A stretch of DNA of 64,000 nt from Propionispira arboris. GTDB lineage: Bacteria > Bacillota > Negativicutes > Selenomonadales > Selenomonadaceae. The stretch spans positions 1-64,000 of the forward strand of contig NZ_FNZK01000023.1 in assembly GCF_900109225.1 (NCBI RefSeq). The letters run 5' to 3'. Position 1 is the stretch's first letter. The number at the start of each line of letters is the position of its first letter. Both the position numbers and the translations under genes were made by a program. Under the pieces are notes generated by a model that worked only from the letters and a program-made list of their open reading frames with translations, searched no databases and was not told the DNA's origin. This document shows, piece after piece, positions 9,490-17,486 of this stretch.

Positions 9490-9942
9490 ATGGAATATGT
9501 TGATCGTAAAGAACTTTCCGCTAGATTTATTGATTCTTTTCATGCCTTTAATAGTAATTTTTTTCAAAAAATAAACTATCCTATAGCAGCCAATCACTGG
9601 ATATCGTTATGTATTTTAGATTCTTATGGACCATTGACCGCCACGGCATTAGGCAATCACTTATCTATTTCAAAGCAACAAGTACTTCAAATCATTAATA
9701 AATTATGTAAAGATGGTTATATTAGCCGTCAAACAGCTCTTAGTGATCGCCGCTACAAAAATATTACACTGACCGAAAAAGGTCATAAAATTATTATGAA
9801 CGAAATAAGACTATTAACATTGGTATTTGAAAATAAAATTGATATTTTAACAGATTTAGAGCTCACAAAATTTGACGAAGCAATAAAAACATTTGTACCT
9901 TTGTTTGAGAAAATATATATAATTAACAAGGAACCTACGTAG
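9490..9942 (+). CDS. MarR-family transcriptional regulator
   Basis: A 150-residue winged helix-turn-helix protein. The DNA-binding core runs from about residue 50 to 100: LTATALGNHLSIS, then QQVLQIINKLCKDGYI as recognition helix, and SDRRYKNITLTEKG as wing, all typical of MarR. The flanking helices form the dimer interface. The ATG has AAGAAGG about 11 bases upstream. MarR proteins often control efflux, oxidative stress or adhesion genes, usually next door. Here the next gene on the same strand encodes a secreted protein of unknown role, and the TetR-controlled pump lies on the other side. The target is unknown. Confidence 0.9.
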   Translation: MEYVDRKELSARFIDSFHAFNSNFFQKINYPIAANHWISLCILDSYGPLTATALGNHLSISKQQVLQIINKLCKDGYISRQTALSDRRYKNITLTEKGHKIIMNEIRLLTLVFENKIDILTDLELTKFDEAIKTFVPLFEKIYIINKEPT

Positions 9943-10292
9943 CAAACGAAAGGACTATCAACTAAAAGGGAGGTATCTAAAAATTGGATAATAGCCATTA
10001 TTTTAAAATTTCAATTGAACGAATCATTAAGTAGTAATAGAATATAATAAGTGTAGTTCTAAAATGTTATTTTTATGGCAAAACGCATTCGCAACTGAAT
10101 TATTGAACCGGAATCTGATTCAAAATTAACGGAGATTGTAAAAGTCAGTAAACCAAAGCCTTTAAAAGTGTTTTTAGAATACAATACAAGTAAATCAGTA
10201 CATGACAACGTCTAACTAAATACTTTAATAATACAAATAAATTTTAAATAGTATTACACAAAAATTTTAATTGTGAGAGGAAGCTAATCATT
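9943..10292. other. Intergenic region with possible decayed reading frames
   Basis: AAGGGAGG at 9966-9973 is followed by TTG at 9984 and a 16-codon frame to 10034. From 10075 (ATG) a frame runs to 10215 with one in-frame stop at 10096-10098; the remaining 38 codons (with KVSKPKPLKVFLEYN) look protein-like. Neither is a recognised gene. They may be relics of a lost gene, or chance. GAGAGGAAG just before 10293 is the ribosome site of the next gene. Confidence 0.3.
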
Positions 10293-10913
10293 ATGAAAAA
10301 AATATTTATTAAATTATTTTCTATTTTACTTTGTACTACGATATTATCATTTATATCAAATACCCCACTCTTTGCAGCAGCAGATACTACTCCAACTACG
10401 GCAACAGCAGCTTCAACCAAACATGCATATATCCCTGGAAAAACCAGGATTGTACTAGCATTACTTAATACAATAGATTCTAAAACAGCACATACTGGAG
10501 ACATAATAAATTTTAAAACATTAGATAATGTTAAAATTAATGGTGTTATCGTGATTCCTGCAGGGACAATTGCGAACGGAAAAATAACAAAAGCTGTATC
10601 TGCCGGATCTTTTGGTAAAGGTGGCAAACTCGAGTTTTCTGTGACATCTATAAAAACTCTAAATGACATAGACGTCCCATTATTATGTAATGCTTCTTAT
10701 GTCGGAACGAAACAAATTCAAAGCAGCAGTGGTATAAGTGCTGTCGGAAGTGCGGTACAAAATTTATTTTCAGGTGGCAACAATGTCCAGTGTTTGATGG
10801 GAATGAGCATTGACTCAATTGTTACCACAGATACTGATTTAAATATATCTATTTCCGATTTATCGAGTACGATGCAAACATTTAAAGAACATGATGTAAA
10901 TATCACCCTATAA
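10293..10913 (+). CDS. Secreted protein of unknown function
   Basis: 206 residues. A clear signal peptide spans about residues 1-29 (basic start, then a long hydrophobic stretch, cut near FAAA). A Thr/Ala-rich linker follows (about 30-42). The rest looks beta-rich: a segment around ARIVL-type strands, then KTAHTGDIINF, then GVIVIPAGTIANGKI, a pattern seen in surface proteins where a hydrophobic IPAGT strand follows a G-D turn. The protein has two cysteines after the signal peptide (CNASY, QCLMG). No catalytic motif is visible and I do not recognise a named family. It follows a MarR gene on the same strand, 350 bases away, so shared control is possible but not shown. Confidence 0.75.
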   Translation: MKKIFIKLFSILLCTTILSFISNTPLFAAADTTPTTATAASTKHAYIPGKTRIVLALLNTIDSKTAHTGDIINFKTLDNVKINGVIVIPAGTIANGKITKAVSAGSFGKGGKLEFSVTSIKTLNDIDVPLLCNASYVGTKQIQSSSGISAVGSAVQNLFSGGNNVQCLMGMSIDSIVTTDTDLNISISDLSSTMQTFKEHDVNITL

Positions 10914-10969
10914 GTCGCCCCCAGCCCCCTTTTCCACGTCTCCAGTTAAGGACGCAGCACCTATTGCAA

Positions 10970-11041
10970 TAATATAAAATTGAAACGGCTGAGGATATTC
11001 AAAATGCACTGAAAAGTTTACTTGATGCTTCTATCAATTGA
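10970..11041 (+). mobile_element. Probable relic of an IS256-type transposase
   Basis: A 22-codon stretch between two stop codons reads ETAEDIQNALKSLL. This resembles the N-terminal region of IS256 (Mutator-type) transposases, where a TxEDIxxxLKxLL pattern is common. Nothing else of the element remains in this gap. The match is short, so this is tentative. Confidence 0.4.
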
Positions 11042-11132
11042 CCGAACTTTCAACTTAATATTTGTCGAAAAATGCCGATATATTATTGGGTATATATAAA
11101 ATCTAAAGTAATAAAAAGAAGGTGTATGTGTG

Positions 11133-11492
11133 ATGTCAGTATCAATCAGTACCCAAGCAGCAACTCCGGTAGCCAAAGTAGCTCCGGCAGCCCAAACAGC
11201 CCCTGTAGCCCAAACGAGTTCGACGGATACGACAAATGTATCAACTACGGTTACTTCGACTGATCCTTCTGTTTTACAAAACCAAATAAATAAACTTTCA
11301 AGTGCTGTAACACAATTGCAGCAAAGTGGTGGAAGTTCAAGTCAGATTCAAAAGTTCCAACAAGCAGAGCAAACCGCTAAAAACCAAATCCTAAAACAAA
11401 AACATTTAGAGGAAGCAAAAAAAGCAGCTGAACAATCATCCAATATTCAAACAGCAGTTAAGGAAAATGGGGGGCTTGATATTCAAGCTTAA
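11133..11492 (+). CDS. Small low-complexity protein, FlxA-like
   Basis: 119 residues, no signal peptide. The first 45 residues are rich in Ala, Thr, Pro and Val (repeated VAQT and APVAQ units). The second part is a likely coiled coil with spaced Gln and Leu (LQNQINKLSSAVTQLQQ), then a charged helix (KQKHLEEAKKAAEQ). The Q-rich helix with QINKL and QLQQ spacing is like the FlxA-like family, which is poorly understood. ATG at 11133 has AGAAGG about 10 bases upstream. A strong terminator follows at 11600, so it is likely a single-gene transcript. Confidence 0.65.
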   Translation: MSVSISTQAATPVAKVAPAAQTAPVAQTSSTDTTNVSTTVTSTDPSVLQNQINKLSSAVTQLQQSGGSSSQIQKFQQAEQTAKNQILKQKHLEEAKKAAEQSSNIQTAVKENGGLDIQA

Positions 11493-11599
11493 TTTTTGAA
11501 GGTTGATAACTACAAAATTGGAGTTTCATTCTCGTTAGGATGGCATTCTTGATTTTGTGAAAATTCCATTTGGTGTAAAAGAGTATATGATTTTTTATG

Positions 11600-11632
11600 G
11601 GGCAAAACAGTCACGGGGCTGTTTGCCCTTTA
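11600..11632 (+). terminator. Intrinsic terminator after the FlxA-like gene
   Basis: GGGCAAAACAG (11600-11610) pairs with CTGTTTGCCC (11619-11628, one bulged base), followed by TTTATTT. Confidence 0.8.
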
Positions 11633-11639
11633 TTTACAT

Positions 11640-11873
11640 TATACTGATAAACTGGCCCTCTTGCGAGGCGGTAAAAAAACACGTCATTAACATCTGATAC
11701 TGGGATGCATCAGGTCGTTTTCGTCTCATAATATTGGCTGGTGTTGCTGACCTGAATGAAACAATATACCCGAAAGAATGTGTCTCAGTGCAAATCGATC
11801 CGCTTGCGAGGTAAATTTAGGTCGGTGGTATCCCGCTTTCACCCGTTAAACTCCTCCCCTGGCAGCACACCAC
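11640..11873. other. Unexplained GC-richer segment with repeats
   Basis: This stretch looks less AT-rich than the genes beside it. CTTGCGAGG occurs twice (about 11660 and 11802). Hairpins are possible: CTGAT with ATCAG (about 11693-11712), and CAGGTC with GACCTG (about 11711-11755). On the plus strand 39 codons (11698-11814) are open and look protein-like, but a stop lies directly before them and no start is seen. It may be a structured RNA or a decayed gene. Confidence 0.35.
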
Positions 11874-11915
11874 AAAAAAGCGAGGTGCCACGCTAATTTC
11901 TTAGTGTGACACCTC
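11874..11915 (-). terminator. Intrinsic terminator of the small secreted protein gene
   Basis: A 15-bp stem (11882-11896 with 11901-11915, two G-U type pairs) with loop TTTC. On the minus strand it is followed by GCTTTTTTG (11874-11881). Confidence 0.85.
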
Positions 11916-11962
11916 ATTTATCTATTTCAGTAATTAGTTGAACAAAACATTACCAGCAAAAC

Positions 11963-12250
11963 TCATAATTCGTGAGCTGGGCTAAGGGAAACATTTTCGC
12001 CGTCTGAACCATTGGTAGCATTACTTTGATTGCTGCCAGTACTCATTACATGAGCTACACTTATTGATGTGTTTTGTTCATCCTTGTTAGTGACTTGCTT
12101 ACCGTCATTACCACTGCCATAAACAACACTCATATTTACGGTTGCTTGGTCTAAAGCAGATGCATGCACTGCTGTATTACTAAAGCCTAAGCCAAAAACT
12201 GCTGCTGCCATAAGACCGCTTACTACTAATTTGTTTAAATTTTTATTCAT
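11963..12250 (-). CDS. Small secreted protein of unknown function
   Basis: 95 residues from ATG at 12250, which has AAAGGGAG eight bases upstream; an in-frame start 24 bases earlier lacks a ribosome site. Signal peptide at about residues 1-31 (NKLVVSGLMAAAVFGLGF, cut near VHASA). The mature part, about 64 residues, is rich in Ser, Asn, Gly and Thr, with no cysteine. It has two loosely similar units, each built as N/E-x-SxS-x-AH (SISVAHV and SLSPAHEL). No family recognised. It has its own promoter region with a palindrome and direct repeats, and its own terminator, so it is a regulated single gene. Confidence 0.75.
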   Translation of the reverse strand: MNKNLNKLVVSGLMAAAVFGLGFSNTAVHASALDQATVNMSVVYGSGNDGKQVTNKDEQNTSISVAHVMSTGSNQSNATNGSDGENVSLSPAHEL

Positions 12251-12354
12251 GATATTTACTCCCTTTATTTCCATAAGTATATGGACTCTTTTTATATTTT
12301 AAGTAACTATCGAAAGAAAACATTCTGTAAGTTCTCTGCGATAACTTATATTAT

Positions 12355-12374
12355 ATATATTACAGGTAATATAT
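12355..12374. promoter_or_regulatory. 20-bp palindrome in the promoter region of the small secreted gene
   Basis: A perfect AT-rich palindrome with core TTAC-AG-GTAA. It lies between a likely -35 (TTCATA) and -10 (TATAAT) on the minus strand, so a bound protein would block the promoter. Confidence 0.5.
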
Positions 12375-12408
12375 GAAGATGTTGTGAAGAACTTTTGAAG
12401 ATATTGTG
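12375..12408. promoter_or_regulatory. Direct repeats typical of a response-regulator site
   Basis: GAAGATGTTGTG (12375-12386) and GAAGATATTGTG (12397-12408) are direct repeats with one mismatch and a 22-bp period, two helix turns. They sit just upstream of the likely -35 box of the 12250 gene, a place where OmpR/PhoB-type activators bind. No such regulator gene is in the window. Confidence 0.5.
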
Positions 12409-12470
12409 TCTTTTTTATAGAACACGCAGCTCTTCTATCTGTCAAAACCAACATGCCTGATCAAATGAGA

Positions 12471-12513
12471 AAAAGCGAAACTTGTATGTGCATCACATAC
12501 GAGTTTCGCTTTT
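12471..12513. terminator. Bidirectional terminator after the floA operon
   Basis: 20-base arms (12471-12490 and 12494-12513), one mismatch, 3-base loop, with A-run on one side and T-run on the other. It ends the minus-strand nfeD-floA operon. Confidence 0.85.
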
Positions 12514-12527
12514 TTATGGACAGTTTC

Positions 12528-13025
12528 TTATTTATTTTTCATTTGATTGAAATAAGGATTTGCTACCGTTTGATAGGCTTTAGGACGTTCCAAAATTTGC
12601 GCGTAAGCCATCGCACTTAAAATCACATTTGTATGAATATCCGTCGATTGCTGATGATGCTTAACGGTTGCTGGTACCTTGGTTTCTTGTTCATACTGAG
12701 CATGATCTTTTGCTTTTTGTTCATGTCTATGCTCTAAATAATAAGCATATTTATTTTTTTCAGTCGCTATTGGCGGGCTTTGCACGATTACCTCAGGTTC
12801 AATATAAACACCTTCGGTTTCACGTTGTGGTGCGCCTTTTATTGGAGGAATGACAATATCGGGTTCATTTTTCTTTCCGCCAAAATCAACATCAATCCGG
12901 CGATTTTTCGGTGCTGATCTCGTTGGTACTGGCGGAACATGTTTTCCTTTTTTCTTATTGCTTTCAATAGCATCGTTAATGACCGCAAACGCCACAAAAG
13001 CAATGACAATTAATACCAGTTCCAT
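12528..13025 (-). CDS. Membrane-anchored protein of unknown function next to floA
   Basis: 165 residues. One N-terminal membrane span (LVLIVIAFVAFAVI), then a basic stretch (ESNKKKGKH) and a long polar, Pro-rich tail with no clear domain. A likely helix lies near the C-terminus (NVILSAMAYAQILERP). It starts six bases after the floA stop and is surely co-transcribed with nfeD and floA. Its place in this operon suggests a role with flotillin membrane domains, but this rests on context only. Confidence 0.75.
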   Translation of the reverse strand: MELVLIVIAFVAFAVINDAIESNKKKGKHVPPVPTRSAPKNRRIDVDFGGKKNEPDIVIPPIKGAPQRETEGVYIEPEVIVQSPPIATEKNKYAYYLEHRHEQKAKDHAQYEQETKVPATVKHHQQSTDIHTNVILSAMAYAQILERPKAYQTVANPYFNQMKNK

Positions 13026-13031
13026 ATTATC

Positions 13032-14030
13032 TTATTTCACCGGTGGCGGATTTTTAAGCTGTCCATCAGAACCAGCTTGGCTGATTGCTTCACGCATTTG
13101 CGTATCCGCATTAATATTTTTCAAATTATAATAATCCATCACACCAAGTTTACCTTCACGCAATGCGGCCGCCATCGCATGAGGAACTTCTGCTTGCGCT
13201 TCAACAACTTTTGCTTCCATCTGCTGGGTATAAGCTTTCATTTCCTGTTCGGTTGCCACAGCCATAGCACGACGTTCTTCTGCTTTCGCCTGAGCAATAC
13301 GTTTATCTGCTTCTGCCTGATCCGTCATCAATTCAGCACCGATATTACGACCTACATCAACGTCAGCAATATCAATGGATAAGATTTCAAATGCCGTTCC
13401 GGCATCAAGCCCTTTTCCGAGAACTGTTTTGGAAATGTCATCTGGATTTGCCAAAACATCCGTATGACTATTCGCTGAACCTACTGTCGTTACAATACCT
13501 TCACCAACTCTGGCAATAATAGTCGGCTCCCCGGCACCACCAACAAGGCGGTCAATATTCGCACGAACAGTAACTCGCGCTTTAATTTTAAGTTCAATCC
13601 CGTTTTTAGCAACTGCCGAAACAATCGGTGTCTCAATCACCTTTGGATTGACACTCATCTGTACAGCCTGCAGCACATCACGACCAGCCAAATCAATGGC
13701 TGCCGAACGTGCAAAAGGAAGTGGTATTTCCGCGCGGTGAGCCGCAATCAAGGCATCAATGACCTTATCTACATTCCCACCCGCTAAATAATGCGCTTCC
13801 AACTGGTTTACCGATACATCAATACCAGCTTTGTTGGCTTTAATAAGAGGCAAAACTATATTCGATGGTGGTACACGCCGAAGCCGCATCCCCACCAATG
13901 TAAAAATGCCAACAGACACATTCGCAGCAAGTGCTGAAATCCATAAGCCCAATGGTACAAAATGCAAGAACAACATAACAAATGCTATGACTACGACTAA
14001 TAAAAATCCTGATCCTAAGATCACATCCAT
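13032..14030 (-). CDS. floA: Flotillin-like protein FloA
   Basis: 332 residues, the usual length of FloA (UPF0365). An N-terminal hydrophobic hairpin ([21 protein letters not shown]) inserts in the membrane. It is followed by the conserved Firmicute FloA core ([19 protein letters not shown], then [14 protein letters not shown]) and a Glu/Ala-rich coiled coil near residues 240-300 ([18 protein letters not shown]) that drives assembly. FloA marks functional membrane microdomains in Firmicutes. GGAGGA lies before the ATG. It sits downstream of nfeD, its usual partner. Confidence 0.96.
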   Translation of the reverse strand: MDVILGSGFLLVVVIAFVMLFLHFVPLGLWISALAANVSVGIFTLVGMRLRRVPPSNIVLPLIKANKAGIDVSVNQLEAHYLAGGNVDKVIDALIAAHRAEIPLPFARSAAIDLAGRDVLQAVQMSVNPKVIETPIVSAVAKNGIELKIKARVTVRANIDRLVGGAGEPTIIARVGEGIVTTVGSANSHTDVLANPDDISKTVLGKGLDAGTAFEILSIDIADVDVGRNIGAELMTDQAEADKRIAQAKAEERRAMAVATEQEMKAYTQQMEAKVVEAQAEVPHAMAAALREGKLGVMDYYNLKNINADTQMREAISQAGSDGQLKNPPPVK

Positions 14031-14065
14031 AAAAATATCCTCCTCTAGTTTACTTCGTCCACATT

Positions 14066-14710
14066 TTAATTTTCTATTTGTTTTCGAACGACAATGCGAC
14101 TGCCATTAACCATTATAACCGTCACGGCTTCCCCCCTTTTAATATAGGTCCCCTCCGAAACTACATCAAAAGGGCCTTCATCAATAATGGCCGTTCCAGC
14201 CGGGCGAAGCTCTGTTAATGCTACACCGTTTTTACCCAATAAATGCGTATAATCTTTGGCACTCACATAACCAAGCGTCGCCGTTGAAGTATCCGTCAGC
14301 AAAACTTTTTTCCATAAACGGCTTGATGGCAGCTTTTTTAAAATTAATGCAAACAGGATGATTGCAATCACTACAGCCATTAAAATAGCATAAATTGCTT
14401 CACTCGTACCGCCGAGAGACAACACTAAACTATAGAGCATCGCACCAATACCAATACCCGCAAAAATCCCTGCTCCTGGCGTCAGCATTTCAATGCCAAT
14501 GCATAAAACCCCACCTAAAAATATTGCTATTTCAAAAAAGCTGACCAGTCCATTTACATATTGACTGCCGAAAAACACAGCCGCGGCAACAATCCCCAGC
14601 AAGGTTCCCAGTCCCATACCACCAGTTTTTATTTCAACTAAAACCGCTAAAAACATAATGGCTACCAATAAGATTTGAACTATAGGCAAGCCCATCACTT
14701 CAATTTGCAT
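14066..14710 (-). CDS. NfeD-family membrane protein
   Basis: 214 residues. Four to five membrane spans fill about residues 10-125 ([46 protein letters not shown]). The C-terminal part (150-214) is the soluble OB-fold domain of NfeD, with [14 protein letters not shown], then [19 protein letters not shown]. The serine protease domain found in long NfeD proteins is absent; short forms like this pair with flotillins. AAGGAGG precedes the ATG by six bases. First gene of the nfeD-floA-unknown operon. Confidence 0.93.
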   Translation of the reverse strand: MQIEVMGLPIVQILLVAIMFLAVLVEIKTGGMGLGTLLGIVAAAVFFGSQYVNGLVSFFEIAIFLGGVLCIGIEMLTPGAGIFAGIGIGAMLYSLVLSLGGTSEAIYAILMAVVIAIILFALILKKLPSSRLWKKVLLTDTSTATLGYVSAKDYTHLLGKNGVALTELRPAGTAIIDEGPFDVVSEGTYIKRGEAVTVIMVNGSRIVVRKQIEN

Positions 14711-14847
14711 AACATGCCTCCTTCCCGTTCAGCTACTGAACCAATTTGATCTCTATTTACAGTCTATATAGAACTCATTTCACACATATATTTAATTCCA
14801 CAAATTCCTCATGAATCCCTGCATTTTCGAAAGATAAGCAGCGAAAA

Positions 14848-14881
14848 AAAACTGACATCGTGTAAAAACGATGTCAGTTTT
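14848..14881. terminator. Intrinsic terminator after yqeY
   Basis: 13-base arms AAAACTGACATCG and its complement, loop TGTAAAAA, with A and T runs at the edges. It ends the minus-strand rpsU-yqeY transcript. Confidence 0.85.
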
Positions 14882-14983
14882 ATGAAAAGCATAGCGACTG
14901 CCAGCAATTCTATGAAATTTTACAACGCCCCTTCAACCAAGATGAGGTTCGTTCATTGCATCTGTTTAAAACAGTCTTTATTC

Positions 14984-15436
14984 TTATAGATTCAATATTT
15001 CGCGTACAATGGTATTCACAAGCTTACCATCTGCACGACCTTTAACTTTAGGCATCAAGAGTGCCATTACCTTGCCCATTTCTTTTTGTGATGAAGCACC
15101 GCTAGCCGTTACAGCTTCCTTAACAAGGCTGCGAATTTCATCTTCAGAAAGTTGTACAGGCAGATACGACATCAATACTACAATTTCAGCTTCAACTTGC
15201 GCAACAAGATCTTCGCGATCTCCTTTTTTGAATTCTTCAATAGAATCTTTACGCATTTTGACTTCTTTACTGATGATATCAATTACTCCATTGTCATCGA
15301 GCTCTTTTTTACCATCAATTTCGACTTGCCGAAGTGCAGACCGAACCATACGAATTACAGAAAGACGTTGCTTTCCTTCTTCTTTCGCTTTCATGGCGGT
15401 CTTCATGTCTTCAGTCAATTGTTCTTTAAGTGACAT
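14984..15436 (-). CDS. YqeY/GatB-like domain protein
   Basis: 150 residues, all YqeY domain. This family is related to the tRNA-binding tail of GatB amidotransferase subunits; its exact role is not settled. Typical motifs: SLKEQLTEDMKTAMKA at the start, RLSVIRMVRSAL, and KEMGKVMALLMPKVKGRADG near the end. The ATG at 15436 is chosen from the family's length and start; a longer open frame upstream runs over rpsU and is not real. It follows rpsU by 22 bases, the common Firmicute arrangement. Confidence 0.95.
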   Translation of the reverse strand: MSLKEQLTEDMKTAMKAKEEGKQRLSVIRMVRSALRQVEIDGKKELDDNGVIDIISKEVKMRKDSIEEFKKGDREDLVAQVEAEIVVLMSYLPVQLSEDEIRSLVKEAVTASGASSQKEMGKVMALLMPKVKGRADGKLVNTIVREILNL

Positions 15437-15458
15437 TAAAATTCCCCCGAAACGAAAA

Positions 15459-15638
15459 TTAAGCTTTAAATTTGCGTTTGCGCGCAGCTTCGGACTTCTT
15501 TTTACGTTTAACACTAGGTTTTTCGTAATGCTCACGTTTTCTAACTTCAGCTAAAGTACCAGCTTTTTGGCAAGTACGTTTAAATCTGCGGAGTGCACTA
15601 TCGATTGTTTCGTTTTTTCCAACTTTAACTTCTGACAT
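15459..15638 (-). CDS. rpsU: 30S ribosomal protein S21
   Basis: 59 residues, very basic, fully typical for S21: it opens with [20 protein letters not shown] and ends in a Lys/Arg tail ([14 protein letters not shown]). S21 binds the 30S platform near the anti-Shine-Dalgarno region and helps start translation. GGAGAAATAG leads into the ATG at 15638. It lies in frame with neither neighbour and is followed by yqeY. Confidence 0.97.
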   Translation of the reverse strand: MSEVKVGKNETIDSALRRFKRTCQKAGTLAEVRKREHYEKPSVKRKKKSEAARKRKFKA

Positions 15639-15727
15639 CTATTTCTCCCCCCCTCCACTTGACATGGGAGTGTACTGCTTAACTACACCTAAATATTATA
15701 CATGAACTAGGGTTTTATTGTCAACTC

Positions 15728-16078
15728 TTAACCTGGTGGCCATGTCATTGATCTTCCACCTAACAAATGAAAATGGAGATGCGACACCGTCTGTCCGCCA
15801 TCGACTTTGGTATTGACCACGACACGAAATCCCTTTTCATCCACGCCTAATTCTTTAGCAATCTTCGGAATTACTTCACCCATAATATGGGAAAGCAATT
15901 CTTGATCTGAAGCAGCAACATCCAGGAGGTTAGCAATATGCTTTTTTGAGACAACCAGCACATGTATAGGTGCCTGTGGTTCTAAATCCTTAAAAGCAGC
16001 AACAGATTCATCTTCATAAACAAACTTGGTTGGTATCTCCTTGTTTGCTATTTTACAAAAAATGCAATCAGTATGCAT
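15728..16078 (-). CDS. HIT-family nucleotide hydrolase (HinT-like)
   Basis: 116 residues. CxxC pair near the N-terminus (CIFCKI), then the conserved core (FKDLEPQAPIHVLVVSKKHI) and the histidine triad H100-L-H102-F-H104 followed by LLGG. Members act as nucleoside phosphoramidase or AMP-lysine hydrolases; the substrate in this cell is not known. A hairpin separates it from mtaB upstream. Confidence 0.95.
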   Translation of the reverse strand: MHTDCIFCKIANKEIPTKFVYEDESVAAFKDLEPQAPIHVLVVSKKHIANLLDVAASDQELLSHIMGEVIPKIAKELGVDEKGFRVVVNTKVDGGQTVSHLHFHLLGGRSMTWPPG

Positions 16079-16114
16079 AATGCACCTCCTTTCGGTAAAA
16101 AAATCTTTCCAGAT

Positions 16115-16144
16115 ACAAAGATACAGTTTATACTGTATCTTTGT
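16115..16144 (-). terminator. Hairpin between mtaB and the HIT gene
   Basis: A 13-bp perfect stem (16115-16127 with 16132-16144). On the minus strand the T-run after it is poor, so it may be a partial terminator or an mRNA end structure. Confidence 0.5.
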
Positions 16145-16190
16145 TTACTTCGGCTTTTTTTAGCATATTCCTGCTAAAAAATAAATTTTA

Positions 16191-17483
16191 TCAACAAATT
16201 TTCCCCCATAAACCATCACGATATATTTTTTCAATATGAACTTGATAAATTTCGCCACAATCAATTCGGTCATTGACATAAACGCGAATATAATTTCCTG
16301 TAAGTCCATCAAAAACCCCATCATGATTTGCTTCAAATAAGACAGAAACATCCGATCCAATAAAACCTTCATGAAAAGCTGCCGCCTTCGCATCTGCCAT
16401 TTTCTGCATGATATGAACCCGCTGTTTTTTTACAATTTCAGGAACTTGATTCTTCATCGTGGCAGCTGGGGTGCCAGCCCGCTTCGAATAAGGGAAAACA
16501 TGCATCTTGGCAAAATTCATAGATTTCGCAAATGCCAGCCCCTGTTCAAACATTTCATCTGTTTCACCAGGAAACCCAACAATAATATCCGTTGATATAG
16601 CGATCCCCGGTACAGACTCTTCTACATACGTAATAAGCCGTCCAAACTCCTCGGTTGTATAGTGACGGTTCATAGCTTTCAAAATGTCATCCTGTCCTGC
16701 TTGCAGCGGTAAATGGAGATGTGGGCTAAAGCGATCATCGGCGCAAATCAAATCAAATAAGTTCTTTGATAATTCAATGGATTCTAACGAACCCAGCCGC
16801 AATCTTTTTAAGTTTGGTATTGTTAAAACAAGCCGCGCCGCGTCTACCAGATTGATATCGTCCGACAAATCACGCCCATATGCACCTAAATGAATCCCCG
16901 TTAAAACAATTTCTTTAAAACCCGCCTCAACTAATTTTTCTGCTTCGACTTTAATACTGCTTAGTTTTCGTGAGCGCAGTGGTCCGCGCGCATATGGAAT
17001 AATGCAGTACGAACAAAAATTTGAACAGCCTTCTTGTATTTTTAAAAAAGCCCGTGTACGTCCCGGCATATCAAATAAAGGTATATCTTCAAATTCTGTA
17101 GCTTTCATGATATCCGTAACATCCATAATAAGATTATGTTCCTCGGCTGCACGTTCAACCAGATCAACTATTTTGCTGCGTTCTTTCGTACCAATCACAA
17201 CATTCACACCCTCAATAGCTTGAATCTGTTCTGGAGCAATCTGTGAATAACAGCCAGTTACAGCGATAATAGCTTTGGGGTTAAGCCTTTGGGCGCGACG
17301 AATCAGCTGTCGTGATTTTTTCTCGCCCAAATGCGTAACCGAACAAGTATTAATAATATAAAAATCGGCTTGATCCGCAAAAGAAACCGTTTCGTAGTTT
17401 CTTTTTTTGAATAAACCTTCCATGACTTCAGTTTCAAATTGATTTACTTTACATCCCAAAGTCGTTAAGGCAACTTTTGGCAA
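16191..17483 (-). CDS. mtaB: tRNA t6A37 methylthiotransferase MtaB
   Basis: 430 residues, radical SAM enzyme that turns t6A at tRNA position 37 into ms2t6A. Order: N-terminal UPF0004 domain with TLGCKVNQFETE and INTCSVT (cysteines for the second iron-sulfur cluster), radical SAM CSNFCSYC (C-x3-C-x2-C) near residue 150, then a C-terminal TRAM-like RNA-binding region. The MtaB rather than MiaB or RimO call rests on the N-terminal sequence and on the neighbourhood after rsmE. It starts four bases after the rsmE stop. Confidence 0.95.
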   Translation of the reverse strand: MPKVALTTLGCKVNQFETEVMEGLFKKRNYETVSFADQADFYIINTCSVTHLGEKKSRQLIRRAQRLNPKAIIAVTGCYSQIAPEQIQAIEGVNVVIGTKERSKIVDLVERAAEEHNLIMDVTDIMKATEFEDIPLFDMPGRTRAFLKIQEGCSNFCSYCIIPYARGPLRSRKLSSIKVEAEKLVEAGFKEIVLTGIHLGAYGRDLSDDINLVDAARLVLTIPNLKRLRLGSLESIELSKNLFDLICADDRFSPHLHLPLQAGQDDILKAMNRHYTTEEFGRLITYVEESVPGIAISTDIIVGFPGETDEMFEQGLAFAKSMNFAKMHVFPYSKRAGTPAATMKNQVPEIVKKQRVHIMQKMADAKAAAFHEGFIGSDVSVLFEANHDGVFDGLTGNYIRVYVNDRIDCGEIYQVHIEKIYRDGLWGKIC

Positions 17484-17486
17484 AAC

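Noticed and set aside
9403-9597. Minus-strand 64-codon frame over the MarR start
   Set aside because: AT-rich shadow with no ribosome site.
11072-11263. Frame overlapping the start of the FlxA-like gene
   Set aside because: No ribosome site; the 11133 frame has one and a sensible coiled coil.
11820-11850. T-box-like GGTGGTATCCCGC on the plus strand
   Set aside because: No stem I, no terminator in the right place, and no synthetase or amino acid gene follows.
15437-15535. N-terminal extension of YqeY
   Set aside because: It runs over rpsU in another frame; the family starts at SLKEQL and the ATG at 15436 fits.
15009-15554. Long plus-strand open frame of 181 codons over yqeY and rpsU
   Set aside because: Antisense to two clear genes, with no ribosome site and no family pattern.
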